The notes beneath the pieces were generated by a model that saw only the letters and a list, made by a program, of their open reading frames with translations, did no database searches and had not been told where the DNA came from. The translations under genes and the position numbers were made by a program. Below, piece after piece: positions 11,814 to 23,721 of a DNA stretch of 64,000 nucleotides (positions within the stretch are counted from its first letter, which is position 1; each line of letters starts with the position of its first letter). This DNA is from Amaranthus tricolor (Eukaryota > Streptophyta > Magnoliopsida > Caryophyllales > Amaranthaceae): assembly GCF_026212465.1 (NCBI RefSeq), contig NC_080062.1, positions 5,384,865 to 5,448,864 on the forward strand, given 5' to 3'.

Positions 11814-12126
11814 TAATTTTTTTCCAAACCTGTGCGTGTCAAACACTCGTGCTTTTCATAAACCTAAATCTAATATTGTGCTTTTCAAAAACCTAATTCT
11901 CAAAAACAAACCCAATTGTGCCGTTTTCCAGCTTCCTGATTCTTCTTCTCTGTGCTCTGCTCTTTCATAATTCAATCCATAATTCCAATTCCAATTCAAT
12001 CGATTATTCTGTGCTTCTCAATTGTGCTATTCCATAATACAATCCCATTAATTCCTTTCTCTGTTATTCCATTAATTGTGCTATTCCATTAATTCAATCG
12101 ATTATTGTGTCTTTCTCTGTGCAACC

Positions 12127-15100
12127 ATGGCGGCTGGCGAAGCACCATCTTCACAGCCATTAATTCCGTCCACTTCACCATTTTATCTCGGCCCACAAGA
12201 TAGGCCGGGAGATTTTATTACTAATATTCGTTTAAAGCTTGCTAATTTCAACGAATGGTCTCACGCCATTCGCATTGCGTTGTGCTCTCGCCGGAAATTC
12301 GGGTTTCTTGATGGTTCAATTATGAGTTTCGTTCCACCATGTACGAAGGATGATTGGGTAACAATTCATTGTATGCTTGTTTCTTGGCTCATGAATACTA
12401 TTGACTCGGAGGTAAAATCTATGCTCTCTAATTATGATAATGCTAAAAAGTTGTGGGATGATTTACATGAACGATTTTGTCTTGTTAATGGTCCTCGTAT
12501 TCAACAAATAAAATCTGAAATCAATAGCTGTGAACAAACGAAAACTATGTCTGTAGCTGCTTATTATAGCAAATTATCTGTTTTATGGGATGAATTGGAC
12601 AAACATGAACCTCTGATTAGTTGTATTTGTGGAAATTGTTTGTGTGATGTTGGTAAGCAACACGCAGCACGTCGTGATGCAGACCGTCTTCACCAATTTT
12701 TACTGGGTTTAAATTCTGAATTTTATGCATCCTTGCGCTCTAGTTTGTTGTCTCAAGATCCCTTGCCCTCGTTAAACAAAGCCTTTCAATCTGTGGCGCA
12801 AGATGAAAGAGTGCGTGATATTACTGTGTTCAAAACTGATTCCCAGCAGCAACCCAACTCAGCTCTTGGGTTTGCTGTTCATGTCACAGCAACAAGAAAG
12901 GGTCGTGGCCCTAATGGCAGTAGCTCTAGTGTGCCGGTATGTGATAAATGCAATAAGCGCGGGCATGATATTTCTCAATGTTGGACTGATAAAATTTGTG
13001 ATCATTGCAAGAAGAAGGGACATGTTAAAAGTGCTTGCTATGAGTTACATGGCTTCCCAGCGGGTTACACACCCCGTGAAACAAGAGGGGTTCAGTCTTC
13101 TACGGGATTCGGCAAGGGCTCTAACCCACGTGCAAATGCTACTGTTTCGGTCCCAGCTTCTTCCGTTTCAACCAATTCAAGTGCTCAATTGTTTACCGCC
13201 GAACAGTGGAAAGCAATCACTGGATTATTTGGTAATAGTACATTTACGGATAACCGAATGAATGGTAAGTTTGACAATTCTTCTTGGATCATTGATACTG
13301 GTGCTACTCATCATGTAACTGGTAACAAACATTGGTTATTTGATGTCAATTCCATATCTTGTCCTGTTGGTTTACCTAATGGTGAAACAGTATCTGCTAC
13401 AATGGAAGGGTCAGTCCGGTTGTCGGATACAATCACTCTTATTCATGTTCTTTATGTGCCAAACTTAAGCTGCAACTTGCTGTCGGTATCTCAACTTAAT
13501 GATAATTTACAAACTATTGTCCAATTTAATTCTTTTATGTGTGCAATACAGGACCAAGCGAAGAAGCTGATTGGAATGGGAGTTAGGCGAGATGGACTGT
13601 TCTATTTTAGCAAACTTGACATAATGCCATCAGTATCTGCGGTGGAAGCTTCTTCAACCTTGGAGTTGTGGCACAGACGCATGGGTCATCCTTGCGAGAG
13701 AGTAGTTAAGTTACTTCCTCATGTTGGTAACAATAAAAGTAGTTTGAATAATGGATGTGAAGTGTGTTTTCGAGCCAAGCATCATAGAGACAAATTTCCC
13801 TTAAGTGAAAATAGAAGTTCTAGGATTTTTGAGAAAATACATTGTGATTTGTGGGGTCCTTACAGGCATGTTTCGTCCTGTGGGGCTCGTTATTTTTTAA
13901 CTATTGTTGATGATTATTCCCGAGCCGTATGGCTTTATTTATTGGTTGATAAAACTGAAGTGTTTCGTTCGTTTATGACATTTGTAGCCATGGTTGATAG
14001 ACAATTTTCTCACAAAATTAAAATTGTTCAAAGTGATAATGGCACAGAATTTAATTGCTTATTTGATTATTTTTCCGTCATGGGTATACTGTTTCAATCA
14101 TCTTGTGTCGGAACCCCACAACAAAATGGGCGAGTTGAGAGGAAACACAAACATATCTTAAGTGTTGGGAGGGCTTTACGGTTTCAAGCAAATTTACCCA
14201 TTTATTTTTGGGGGGAATGTGTGCTTGCTGCGGCTCATCTTATTAATCGCACACCAACTCCTCTTTTACAAAATAAAACTCCTTTTGAAATTTTATTTCA
14301 AAAACCTCCCATGTTTAATGCCATTCGCACCTTTGGTTGCTTGTGCTTTGCTCATAATCAGAAAACACAAGGTGATAAGTTTGCTAGTCAAAGTCGTAAG
14401 TGTGTGTTTGTGGGATATCCGTTTGGTCAAAAGGGGTGGCGTGTGTATGATCTTGATGCTAAAGTTTTTTTTGTGTCTCGGGATGTGAAATTTGTGGAAG
14501 AAGTTTTTCCCTTTCGTAATCCGGAAGATATTAATATAGACCCTCATATTGGTAATTATAATGATGATGTGCATGATGATTTTGCGGATTTTCGTATGAT
14601 TGATGTGGTATATGAAGATGAACATGATTTGTGTGTGCAAAGCATGTTGCCGGATCCAGGCACTACGCATGTACAGCAACCAGAAAACAACGAAAACCCC
14701 CAGCAGCAGCCCTCCCCACCTACTGAACTGCTCACTGGAGAGGCTGCCAGTGCTCCCAACCTCCAGCAGCAGCCCTCCTCACCTCCTGAACTGTTCACTG
14801 GAGAGGCTGCCAGTGCTCCTCTTCAATCGCTGCCTATTCCGGAAGGGTCTCAAACTCAATCCAGTGATGCTGCCAGCTCTCTTGATCAATGTATTGAACC
14901 AATCTTAGGTCGTGGGATGCGTGAAAGAATCCCAAATGTGAGACATCGGGACTATGTCGCTCATCATGTGTTTGCTAATGGTCCATCTCCCTTCTCTTCC
15001 TCTTCAAATCACTCTTCCGGTATCTCGTATCCTTTAGCACACTATATTAAATGTGACAATTTTTCTGTGAATTATCTAACATTCGTTGCAGCTATTGTTA

Positions 15101-16644
15101 AGAGTGATGATCCAAAATCATTCAAAGAAGCTATAAAGTTCGAACCTTGGAGAAAGTCCATGAAAGAGGAAATACAAGCATTAGAAGATAATGGAACTTG
15201 GACTCTAGAACCTCTACCACCGGGTAAGCGTGCTCTCGGTAGTCAGTGGGTCTATCGTACAAAGTTCAAGTCTAATGGTGATATAGAAAGATTGAAGTCT
15301 CGTTTGGTAGTATTGGGAAATCATCAACAAGAAGGGATTGATTACAACGAAACTTTTGCTCCAGTCGCCAAAATGACAACTGTTCGGGCATTTCTTGCTA
15401 TTGCAGCATCCAAAAATTGGGAACTTCATCAGATGGATGTCTACAATGCTTTTCTTCATGGCGATTTAAATGAAGAAGTTTATATGAAACTTCCTCCCGG
15501 GTTTGAAACCTCCGACAACTCCTTAGTTTGCAGACTACGAAAGTCCTTATACGGTCTTAAACAAGCTCCACGTTGTTGGTTTGCGAAGCTCGTTTCCGCT
15601 TTAAAAGAGTATGGTTTTCTTCAATCTTATTCAGATTACTCTTTATTTACATTTACTAAAGCTAGCATTCAGATAAATGTTTTAGTATATGTAGATGATC
15701 TTGTTATATCTGGTAATCATTCCGCTGCTCTCTGTGCATTCAAGGCTTATCTCAGTGACTGTTTTAAAATGAAGGATTTAGGTCCTTTAAGATATTTTTT
15801 GGGAATTGAGGTCGCTCGTAGCTCGGCAGGTGTGTTTTTGTGCCAGAGAAAGTACACCCTTGATGTTATTTCTGAGACAGGGCTGTTAGGAGCTAAGCCA
15901 AGTAGTTTTCCCATTGAGCAAAATCATAAACTTGGTTTAGCTACAGGTGATTTATTGGCAGATCCGGAGCCTTATCGCAGACTTGTTGGACGATTAATAT
16001 ATCTAGCAGTCACAAGGCCTGACTTGGCCTATTCTGTGCATATTTTATCTCAGTTTATGCAAACACCGCGGCTAGAACATTGGGAAGCTGCTCTTCGGGT
16101 TGTTCGTTATTTGAAAGGTGCTCCAGGACAAGGTATATTGTTGCGAGCCGATTCAGATCTTACTTTGCAGGGTTGGTGTGACTCCGATTGGGCAGCTTGT
16201 CCAATCTCTCGTCGATCTCTTACGGGTTGGCTAGTTTTTTTGGGTAAGTCTCCCATCTCGTGGAAGACTAAGAAGCAACATACAGTCTCTCGTTCTTCTG
16301 CAGAGGCCGAATACAGGGCCATGGCCTCAATCACTTGTGAGTTAAAATGGCTTAAAGCTTTATTATTAAGTCTAGGGATTCACCATTCAAAGGCTGTTCC
16401 GTTGTTTTGTGATAGTGAGTCCGCTTTACATATTGCTAAAAACCCGGTTTTCCATGAACGCACAAAGCATATTGAGATTGATTGTCACTTTGTTCGTGAT
16501 GCTATAACTGATGGTCTCATTGCTCCCTCGTATGTTTCGACCAAAACTCAATTGGCGGATGTGTTCACCAAGGCACTAGGAAAGAACCAATTTGAGTTTC
16601 TTATTTCCAAGTTGGGCATGTTTGAACCCCATGCTCCAACTTGA
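12127..16644 (+). CDS. Ty1/copia gag-pol polyprotein, intact
   Basis: One open frame runs about 1,505 residues from ATG 12127, preferred over an in-frame ATG at 12076 because the gag homology starts there. Order of parts: gag (FNEWSHAIRIAL), then two CX2CX4HX4C zinc knuckles (about 12941-13040). The aspartic protease motif DTGA is near 13293. The integrase HHCC region is at about 13669-13770, followed by the catalytic D, D and E near 13845, 14035 and 14130. Reverse transcriptase carries YVDDLVISG near 15688. RNase H has CDSDWA near 16177 and AEAEYRA near 16300, and the frame ends with LADVFTKAL near 16554. Integrase before reverse transcriptase defines the copia order. I see no stop or frameshift. 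A proline/glutamine-rich stretch with a repeated PELLTGEAASAP-like unit lies between integrase and reverse transcriptase. Confidence 0.96.
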   Translation: MAAGEAPSSQPLIPSTSPFYLGPQDRPGDFITNIRLKLANFNEWSHAIRIALCSRRKFGFLDGSIMSFVPPCTKDDWVTIHCMLVSWLMNTIDSEVKSMLSNYDNAKKLWDDLHERFCLVNGPRIQQIKSEINSCEQTKTMSVAAYYSKLSVLWDELDKHEPLISCICGNCLCDVGKQHAARRDADRLHQFLLGLNSEFYASLRSSLLSQDPLPSLNKAFQSVAQDERVRDITVFKTDSQQQPNSALGFAVHVTATRKGRGPNGSSSSVPVCDKCNKRGHDISQCWTDKICDHCKKKGHVKSACYELHGFPAGYTPRETRGVQSSTGFGKGSNPRANATVSVPASSVSTNSSAQLFTAEQWKAITGLFGNSTFTDNRMNGKFDNSSWIIDTGATHHVTGNKHWLFDVNSISCPVGLPNGETVSATMEGSVRLSDTITLIHVLYVPNLSCNLLSVSQLNDNLQTIVQFNSFMCAIQDQAKKLIGMGVRRDGLFYFSKLDIMPSVSAVEASSTLELWHRRMGHPCERVVKLLPHVGNNKSSLNNGCEVCFRAKHHRDKFPLSENRSSRIFEKIHCDLWGPYRHVSSCGARYFLTIVDDYSRAVWLYLLVDKTEVFRSFMTFVAMVDRQFSHKIKIVQSDNGTEFNCLFDYFSVMGILFQSSCVGTPQQNGRVERKHKHILSVGRALRFQANLPIYFWGECVLAAAHLINRTPTPLLQNKTPFEILFQKPPMFNAIRTFGCLCFAHNQKTQGDKFASQSRKCVFVGYPFGQKGWRVYDLDAKVFFVSRDVKFVEEVFPFRNPEDINIDPHIGNYNDDVHDDFADFRMIDVVYEDEHDLCVQSMLPDPGTTHVQQPENNENPQQQPSPPTELLTGEAASAPNLQQQPSSPPELFTGEAASAPLQSLPIPEGSQTQSSDAASSLDQCIEPILGRGMRERIPNVRHRDYVAHHVFANGPSPFSSSSNHSSGISYPLAHYIKCDNFSVNYLTFVAAIVKSDDPKSFKEAIKFEPWRKSMKEEIQALEDNGTWTLEPLPPGKRALGSQWVYRTKFKSNGDIERLKSRLVVLGNHQQEGIDYNETFAPVAKMTTVRAFLAIAASKNWELHQMDVYNAFLHGDLNEEVYMKLPPGFETSDNSLVCRLRKSLYGLKQAPRCWFAKLVSALKEYGFLQSYSDYSLFTFTKASIQINVLVYVDDLVISGNHSAALCAFKAYLSDCFKMKDLGPLRYFLGIEVARSSAGVFLCQRKYTLDVISETGLLGAKPSSFPIEQNHKLGLATGDLLADPEPYRRLVGRLIYLAVTRPDLAYSVHILSQFMQTPRLEHWEAALRVVRYLKGAPGQGILLRADSDLTLQGWCDSDWAACPISRRSLTGWLVFLGKSPISWKTKKQHTVSRSSAEAEYRAMASITCELKWLKALLLSLGIHHSKAVPLFCDSESALHIAKNPVFHERTKHIEIDCHFVRDAITDGLIAPSYVSTKTQLADVFTKALGKNQFEFLISKLGMFEPHAPT

Positions 16645-16651
16645 GGGAGGG
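16641..16651 (+). other. Polypurine tract
   Basis: TTGAGGGAGGG immediately precedes the right LTR and overlaps the polyprotein stop codon (TGA 16642-16644). It would prime plus-strand synthesis. Confidence 0.85.
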
Positions 16652-16870
16652 TATTGCGATATTATTGTGTAAATATTGCGATATTATTGTGTAAATATTG
16701 CATATGATGGGGCTAAGCTAATTTAGGAATATTCACTTATTTGGTTACGATATTTTAGGAACATTTCCTAAATTATCTTTTGCCTAAATTAACTTTCATT
16801 GTATTATATATAGAGACGGAGTACTCAATACAACGCACAATTTTCCGAGTGTGTACCATTAATTTCTACA
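16652..16870 (+). repeat. Right LTR
   Basis: The 219-bp copy is identical to the left LTR except for one base. A TATA-like ATTATATATAG near 16802-16812 lies about 65 bp before an ATG (16877) that is in frame with the remaining SNX2 coding sequence. Confidence 0.95.
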
Positions 16871-18607
16871 AGACAAATGATGCAAAACGATGAGTTTGTT
16901 GAGCAGCGAAGAATTGCTATTGAAAAGTATTTGAAAAAATTGGCTAATCATCCTGTGATTCAGAAAAGCGACGAGCTCAAGGTGTTCTTGCAGGTGGAAA
17001 GAAAGCTTCCCCTAGCTATGACGACGGATGTTGCCTCGAGGATGCTTGATGGCGTTGTAAAATTGCCAGGGCAGTCGGCAATTTCACCGGAGGAAGTTGT
17101 TCAGCCGGCAAAAAATAGAAGGGATATGTTTAGGTTGATTAAGGAGTTGAGGCAGGCGGTTGCGAATAATTGGGGCAGTACGAAACCGGCTGTGGTTGAT
17201 GAAGATCAGGAGTTTCTGGAGAAGAAACAGAAACTTAATGATCTTGAACTGCAACTTAGTAATGTGTCTCAAGAGGTAGTAATTTTCCTAATCTTTTGTG
17301 CAATGAAAATTATTAATTGGTTTTTAGTTTATATGTGAGATTATTTGGTTGATCAGAAATATAACTTTTACCCATTTGGAGGCTCTTTTAAAATTAGTCC
17401 TTCATTATTGAAAAAAAAATTCCAATTCAAAGAACAATAGTTCAAGATAAAATATATTTTAACATTATATTCTAAATTTACTACAAATATAAAAATAGTT
17501 TACAAACAAATAACTAAAAAAATGTTAGCTCAGAATCGTACCTGAATGTCACCATTTATATTTGAGGCCCTTTATTTGTGAGGCCTTAAGTGGTCGGCTA
17601 CCCCTATATGCCAAGAACCGGCCATGTGCATAAAGGAAGATCATAATTTTTAATGTGTCTTATACTTATTTTTAAATGAATAAACATCTTAGTTAATCTT
17701 AGTATGTGTTCCCTCTATCTCTTTGAGTTAGCACTGTAAGAAGTGTGTTTTGAGTCATATTGGTGAGACATATGGAGTACTATGCAAGAGTTTAAGAGAC
17801 TCTGTATATATGTTGCATACTTGTATTATAAGACTGATTTTTGGTAGTTATTTTATTTGATTAGGCCGAAATGCTAGTAAAAGCGCAGCAAGATATTAGT
17901 GAGACAATGGGGGAGTTGGGTTTCGCGTTTGTTATGTTGACAAAAAATGAGGTCGAGGAAGCACTTTATGAGTTTCAAAGAACAAGAGCAACTGATATGA
18001 AGACCTTTGCAATGGCCACTGCTAAAGCCAGTAGATTATATCGGGAACTGAATTCACAGACTGTCAAGCATTTGGTAAATATTTGCTTATTATATGAGGT
18101 TCTTTGATAGATTCTTATTCTTATTGATTATGAATATAAACCAGATTTATTGAATAAGATCCGAAAATTATTAGTGAGCTCCATATCTGGGTGTGGACAT
18201 AGCTCATAGTTTTACGGTATTCATTATAGAGATAACTCTAGATTTTGCATGGTTGAACTCATGCCATGTTTTCCCTTGTGTTCATTGTATGATAATTTCA
18301 TGTGTTACTTAAAACTAATAGATTTGTTGATGGTCTTTTATGGGGCTACAAGTGGTTTAGATCACATACCAGCAGTGGCAACTTTAGGAAGTCATGATGC
18401 ATCACTATTACTTATTTGCTACCTAATTCATCATAATAATGTGGAACTTCTCCCCAAATGGCTTATATGTTACTTGTTTCAATTTGTATTTCTCAAGTGG
18501 ATTAGTGATATTGGTAAAATTTCATAACAGACCTGAAAGGTCCGATATGTATCCGACCTTATGACCGAATCCGACTTTGACTCTACTTCAATATGAATTT
18601 AAACTTA

Positions 18608-18838
18608 TGGGGGTGTTTGGCAATTACTATTTATTGGTTTTTGGTTGGCTTATGGCTTTTGGGTTGGCCAAACGCCCAAAAAATGTATTTTGGTAAATGA
18701 CTTTTAAGCTAGATGAAAAATTAACGTTTAAGCCAAAACTATAAAGCTATTTATTTTAGCTTTTTTCATTGGCTTTTGGCTTGTGATTTTTGACTTTTGA
18801 CCTATTTTACGGCCAACAAATAATTTTTACCAACATCT
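18608..18838. mobile_element. MITE-like element in SNX2 intron
   Basis: The ends GGTGTTTGGCAATTACTAT and, inverted, GATGTTGGTAAAAATTATTT are similar. The interior repeats words such as GGCTTTTGGCTT. It lies in the intron 18075-19874 and is non-coding. The family (hAT or Harbinger) and exact ends are not fixed. Confidence 0.4.
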
Positions 18839-20484
18839 CTTTGACAATTGGCTTAAACCTGCCAATAGTAAGCCGACATCTCCAACTAACCAACCCTCTA
18901 TAAAAATCATTTTGGACACAAAAATCAATTTTGATCGACTCAAAACATGTGACTTGAAACCGACCCCAGGACCTGAGTAACACCTCTAGTTGCACATAAG
19001 AATGAATTAACACCTCTAGATGCATATAAGGACATGCAACAATGTCAGAGCACGAGGACACAAGGAAATGTTGTATTTTTAATTCTCATTAATAATATTT
19101 TACTGGCGATCATTAGTACATTGATTGAGATGGATGAGCCAATCGAATGAATTCTTGATTTCTGTTAGTAAGTTTAGTTATAAATATGCTTTATGTTTCC
19201 AACTAAATAAAATATTAAGTCCTCTTTTACGTCTAGCGATCTCATGTTGTTTCATTTAAACCCTATTTCAGATAACTTTGTACCTAATCCAACTGATTCA
19301 TTACATATCAGTTAACTTTGTAAGCAAATAAAGCAATTCACATTGTCTGAGGAACATGCCTGTTAGTAACCTAGAACCTCGTCTAAGTCAAGGATAAATT
19401 TGGATATTATTTGGCTTATAGCAACTTAGTGAGCTCATTCAATTTTTGGGATAAATTAAACTCTAATAACCTGACACTTGAGTTCTAAATATACCCAAGA
19501 CTCCCAAGGAATGGGAATTTATGTTAAAAAGATTACTTTCGTTATCGACTATTTGCACCCACGTGTATTATTTTTTGAACTTAGTCGACGCATATCTATG
19601 ATCTTGGAAGGTACAAGTTTCCTAAAAATTTGAGCAAGTATCATCATTCATTACTTACCATTTGAATAGTAAAGTTGATTCATTGCTCTTCCTATATCCA
19701 TATGTTTTGGTTACTGATTAAAATGTAGTTCTCGCTTCTGAGATAATTTCAAAAAAGAACTCAGTTGGAATTATGTGTTTAAGTGATTGATGGGTTATGA
19801 ATGAATTTTTTTTGTTATTCTGTTTGTCGATTTCAACAGTCTTTTGGTTATGATTTTTGTTTCGTTTGTTTCAGGATAAACTCCATGACTATCTAGGAAT
19901 GATGCTAGCTATTGACAATGCCTTTACTGACCGCTCAAATGCATTTTTGACTGTCCAAACTGTTGAATCTGAACTGTCTTCCTTAAAGTCACAAGTTCAA
20001 AAATTAGAAGGTGCTTCATTCAAATTATTTGGTGGTGAAAGATCGAGAATGCATAAAATTGAGGAACTAAAAGAAACAATTAAAGCAACTGAAGATGCTA
20101 AATGTTGTGCAACTAAGGAATATGAAAGAATCAAGGTATGTCAAGCAAACAAAACTATTTGTATGGATAATTGGATACCCTGTCTATGATAATTGATATA
20201 TGTTGCTGTGAATCTTATTTATTAGGATGCCAATATATAATTTATGCTACATGGTTTATGTAACTATCATAACATATCTCCTCTTCATTTTCCTCTTTGT
20301 TACACGTTCCATGTTCTTTCTGTTGAAATTTGAACTATCCAACTTCCAAGGTCAGTGCCATATTTTATTACCTTGAACCAGATCTTCCAAATTCCTATCC
20401 CCTTCTCTGACTGAAATGGAACATGAGATTTTGCCAATTTTTCACTTAAATCTTGAATGTTTATTATATGGCTTTTTTTATTTA

Positions 20485-20796
20485 CGGCATGTTTGGTTAG
20501 TTGTACTAAATGGTGGTAATGAGAATGATTTACAGTGTAAAATTTCAACAGAAGTTCTATGTCATTCACATGGTGGTGAAACTTTAATCAAAAAAAAATT
20601 TTTGTTTACAAATTTTCACTACCACCTAATATCACCTCTCCCAATGGTAATGCATTGGAATGAATTTTATAAAGGAAATGAGATGATTGAAATTGGACAA
20701 GCATGGCCATCAAGGAAGCCAAGAGATTTTTCAACCAAAATTACGCTAATTTTTATTCCCATTACCACCTTTTATTACCACCGACCAAATGGGCCG
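20485..20796. mobile_element. Tourist-like (PIF/Harbinger) MITE, copy A
   Basis: The 312-bp sequence has ends CGGCATGTTTGG and, inverted, CGGCCCATTTGG. It is flanked on both sides by TTA (20482-20484 and 20797-20799), the Harbinger target. It lies in the SNX2 intron 20136-21065. The same family recurs at 42191-42505 and, more decayed, at about 32530-32770. Confidence 0.75.
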
Positions 20797-21316
20797 TTAG
20801 TTCTTGTCTCATGCCATGCATAATGTTTGATGCTTCCTTTTATATATGAGGCATCTTTATCTTTGGCATGACATAATGTATTGAATTATCTTGAACTCAA
20901 GTGATGATTCTCTGCCTTTTTCTAGTTCGTATACTTGTAATCTTTTACTAGAAGTGAGACCTCATCCTTTGTCCATAATTTGTTTGTCAATCACTCACTC
21001 ACTCAATCACACTGACATTTGTAATCTTCACTAAATTCATGTGCTATGCTTACTAATTCATGCAGGAAATTAACAGGAGTGAGCTTGCCAGATTAGACAG
21101 AGAGAGACGTGCAGATTTCCTGAGCATGCTGAAGGGCTTCGTTGCAAATCAGGTAAATGTGTAAAAATTACTAGTTTAGCATTGCTAATCTTTCTCATGT
21201 GTGCCGTACAACTTGCTTCAGCATGTGTTATAAATTATGAATTGATACGATTGAACGAACGTCTCTCTTTTAAGATTTGAGGATGCTGACTTTCTATATT
21301 TTTATGTGCTATAAGC

Positions 21317-22110
21317 TTATAATTATTGTGTTAGGATTATTGGTGACTAGGTTCACCAAGTAATCATAAGGTGGTCTTATTCATATTAGTTAGTGTAATC
21401 TAGAAAAGGACAAAGTACCATATTGTGATTGGTTGGATGAAAATCATAGTACCATAGTACGTTGTACTAATGGTAGTGGAGGCTTGGGATGCAAGGTTTT
21501 GAGGTTTATAGTACTCTCATTCAGACCATAGACAAGGTACAAAGAGGAGTAATTAAGTAGAGGATCATGGGGACGTGTGGAAGGCAAAAACGCATACAGA
21601 AGATGCTGGACTGCACCTGCTCAAACGAGCATGGCATGCGCTCAGACGAGCAGGCAGCAGCCTTGCTATTCTGCCTTTTTTTCTTCTTCAGTTGCTGCCA
21701 CTGATTTATTACTCTTATGCCCTATACCCCCTATATATACTCACTTATATTTATGCTATTAAGTGCCCCAATAGTCTCATTGTGTAGAGCTATTCTATCT
21801 TGCTTTATTTCTCTCTAATTAGCTCCTCTCTTCCTTTATATTAAACCTCCATTGTAATACCTATCAAGTTTGTTATTTCTCCTTTAAACACATAATATAA
21901 TCCTAGGCTAAATGGTGAATGTAGCCCATTGATTGGTGAACCACCTTAAATACTTGTCTTAATTATTTATTTTATTATTGCCATTTATCACATTATATTA
22001 CATATTTATTTCCTACACTTTGATACATCATAAACCTTCATTTAAACTTCACTTAGTGATCCTTGAGTGAGGTATTCACCTCCCCTTTCATATTGTGCAA
22101 AATATCAGAT
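21317..22110. other. Probable inserted repeat in SNX2 intron, class unsettled
   Basis: The intron 21153-22290 contains a stretch starting near TGTTAGGATTATTGG. It has a TATA-like CTATATATACTC near 21730 and a C/T-rich part, features expected of an LTR. I could not find matching target duplications or a clear CA end, so a solo LTR is only a possibility. Confidence 0.3.
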
Positions 22111-22621
22111 GCGGTCGCAGTCGCATTGAGATTAAGGTTTTGATATTGTTGTCGGCATAGCTTTGTTTAAGAAGCTAACGATTCTTAATTCTATGAATCC
22201 GAGAGCTCTCCTGACCTGAAACCTGCTGCATGTGATTGTGTTTTTTAGTACCAGTTGTATGACATAACAGTCCAAATAATTCTTTTGCAGGCAGGATATG
22301 CAGAAAAGATGGCTAGTGTATGGGAAAAGGCTGCAGATGAAACTAAAGGCAATGAAAACGGTGTTAATTGATGTATACTCATACTTGATACTACTAGTTT
22401 TTTCTTTTCTTAGTTACTGTAGAAGTTTTGGTCTGTTCTTGTGGTATGGTTATATGTGCAATTATTGGACATAAATACAATAACCATCCCACAAAAATTT
22501 GTATTCAAATTTCGGTACATATTTGAGATCTCTGATATGTGAATGTGGTGAGATTCGAGATCAAAATCTTTGGCATTTACTTTCAAGTTTGTTGTTTGAT
22601 ACTACTTTTCGTCTAAAACTT

Positions 22622-23093
22622 AAATGAATGTTTATGATTTGTCCCACCGTATATTTTCACAATATCAATTTCTATAATTTTTGATTTTGTACGACCAATT
22701 TGAAGCGTCAAGAATTAAATCATTTTCGTACCTACAACAAAATCACATCAAATTTAATTCTATATAAAAATTACATCAAATTAAAAGACTCCCTCATTGA
22801 AAAGTTGTATCAAACAACAAACCAATGTGGTGAGATTTATGTAAATATTTTCATTAGTTTGTTGTAGGTACGAAAATGATTTAATTCTTTTAATTTGTTA
22901 TTTGATACAACTTTTCAATGAGGGAGTCTTTTGATTTGATGTAATTTTTATATAGAATTAAATTTAATGTGATTTTATTGTAGGTACGAAAATGATTCAA
23001 TTCTTGACGCTTCAAATTGGTCATACAAAATCAAAAATTATAGAAATTGATATTGTGAAAATATGCGGTGGGACAAATCATAAACATTCATTT
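22622..23093. repeat. Long hairpin: 200-bp inverted arms
   Basis: The left arm 22622-22821 and right arm 22894-23093 are near-perfect reverse complements; for example TTTATGATTTGTCCCACCG pairs with CGGTGGGACAAATCATAAA. The 72-bp loop carries a further copy of the internal piece TGTTGTAGGTACGAAAATGA. It lies 250 bp downstream of the SNX2 stop and about 630 bp beyond the stop of the convergent receptor-kinase gene. It is non-coding, probably a foldback or MITE-derived hairpin. Confidence 0.9.
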
Positions 23094-23721
23094 AATTTTT
23101 TTTTTCTTATACATAAAGAACTAGACGAAAAACAATGTTGGTTGATGAATATTGAATACTCTCTATACCTCTCATTTTGAACCTAATGCAAAATGAGTTA
23201 AATTTAGTGGAAAAATGAGACAAAAAAATAAGTAGAAGATATAAGTGAGTGGTTAAGATGAAGAAGGAATATAAGCTTGTCTATAAGGAGTGTGAAACCA
23301 TTTTTTTTTTTTTTTTGAAAAAGAAAATGATACAAAATTAATAAAACAAATTAAAATGAATAGTAGTACAAAATAATAGAAATAAAGGGATTACGAGTTA
23401 TTATGCAACGCAACTAATAAATATGTAATTGCTAATTCCTTGTATCAAAATCCTTGGCTTACTCTTGTTGAAAGCAAAAACAAAATAAAGTACTAAACCA
23501 AAAAGAATGAGAAATGTAAAGTCTAAAAGAATGGACTTTGCTTGAACAAAAACAAAATTCTCTTGTTCCTAGTGTGTAAGGGAACAAGAAAATAACAAAT
23601 CACAATCAAAATTATTCAAAAACACCTAATACAAATTAAAAACTCTATTTACAAATCATAATTAGCTCTAGATTATCAAGATAATTAACCCAAAACACCA
23701 AATATCCTAAAAGAAACTTTC

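Larger units (their letters stand above)
11582..16870 (+). mobile_element. Full-length Ty1/copia LTR retrotransposon
   Basis: The 5,289-bp element has two 219-bp LTRs, a primer-binding site at 11801, one uninterrupted gag-pol frame and a purine-rich tract ending at 16651. A 5-bp target duplication flanks it. The LTRs differ at one position that I could find (g/c in ATTCAGTTAT versus ATTCACTTAT). That implies recent insertion. It lies in the same direction as the host SNX2 gene, inside its first exon. All the pieces needed for movement look intact, so it may still be competent. Confidence 0.96.
10986..22371 (+). pseudogene. SNX2: Sorting nexin 2 (SNX2), split by a retrotransposon in the PX-domain exon
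   Basis: The start at ATG 10986 has an acidic, low-complexity leader followed by SNX2-like text (DPPSCADAMYDSF, SDSEYIYISV, GSYYTYLITTRTKFPEF). The PX domain follows, with the phosphoinositide-binding basic stretch RRRFREV and then RPDKS. Coding sequence is broken at 11581 and resumes at 16876 (QNDEFVEQRR). Exons: 10986-11581 plus 16876-17275, then 17865-18074, 19875-20135, 21066-21152 and 22291-22371 (TGA). Leaving out the insert and one target copy gives a continuous frame of about 544 residues, close to Arabidopsis SNX2 (about 570-590). The later exons encode the BAR (Vps5-like) dimerisation domain. SNX2 works with SNX1 and retromer in endosomal sorting. As it stands, the normal product would stop inside the LTR at 11622-11624. 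Confidence 0.92.

Noticed and set aside
14293..14679. Minus-strand open frame inside the retrotransposon
   Set aside because: It is a shadow of the polyprotein frame, with no independent features.
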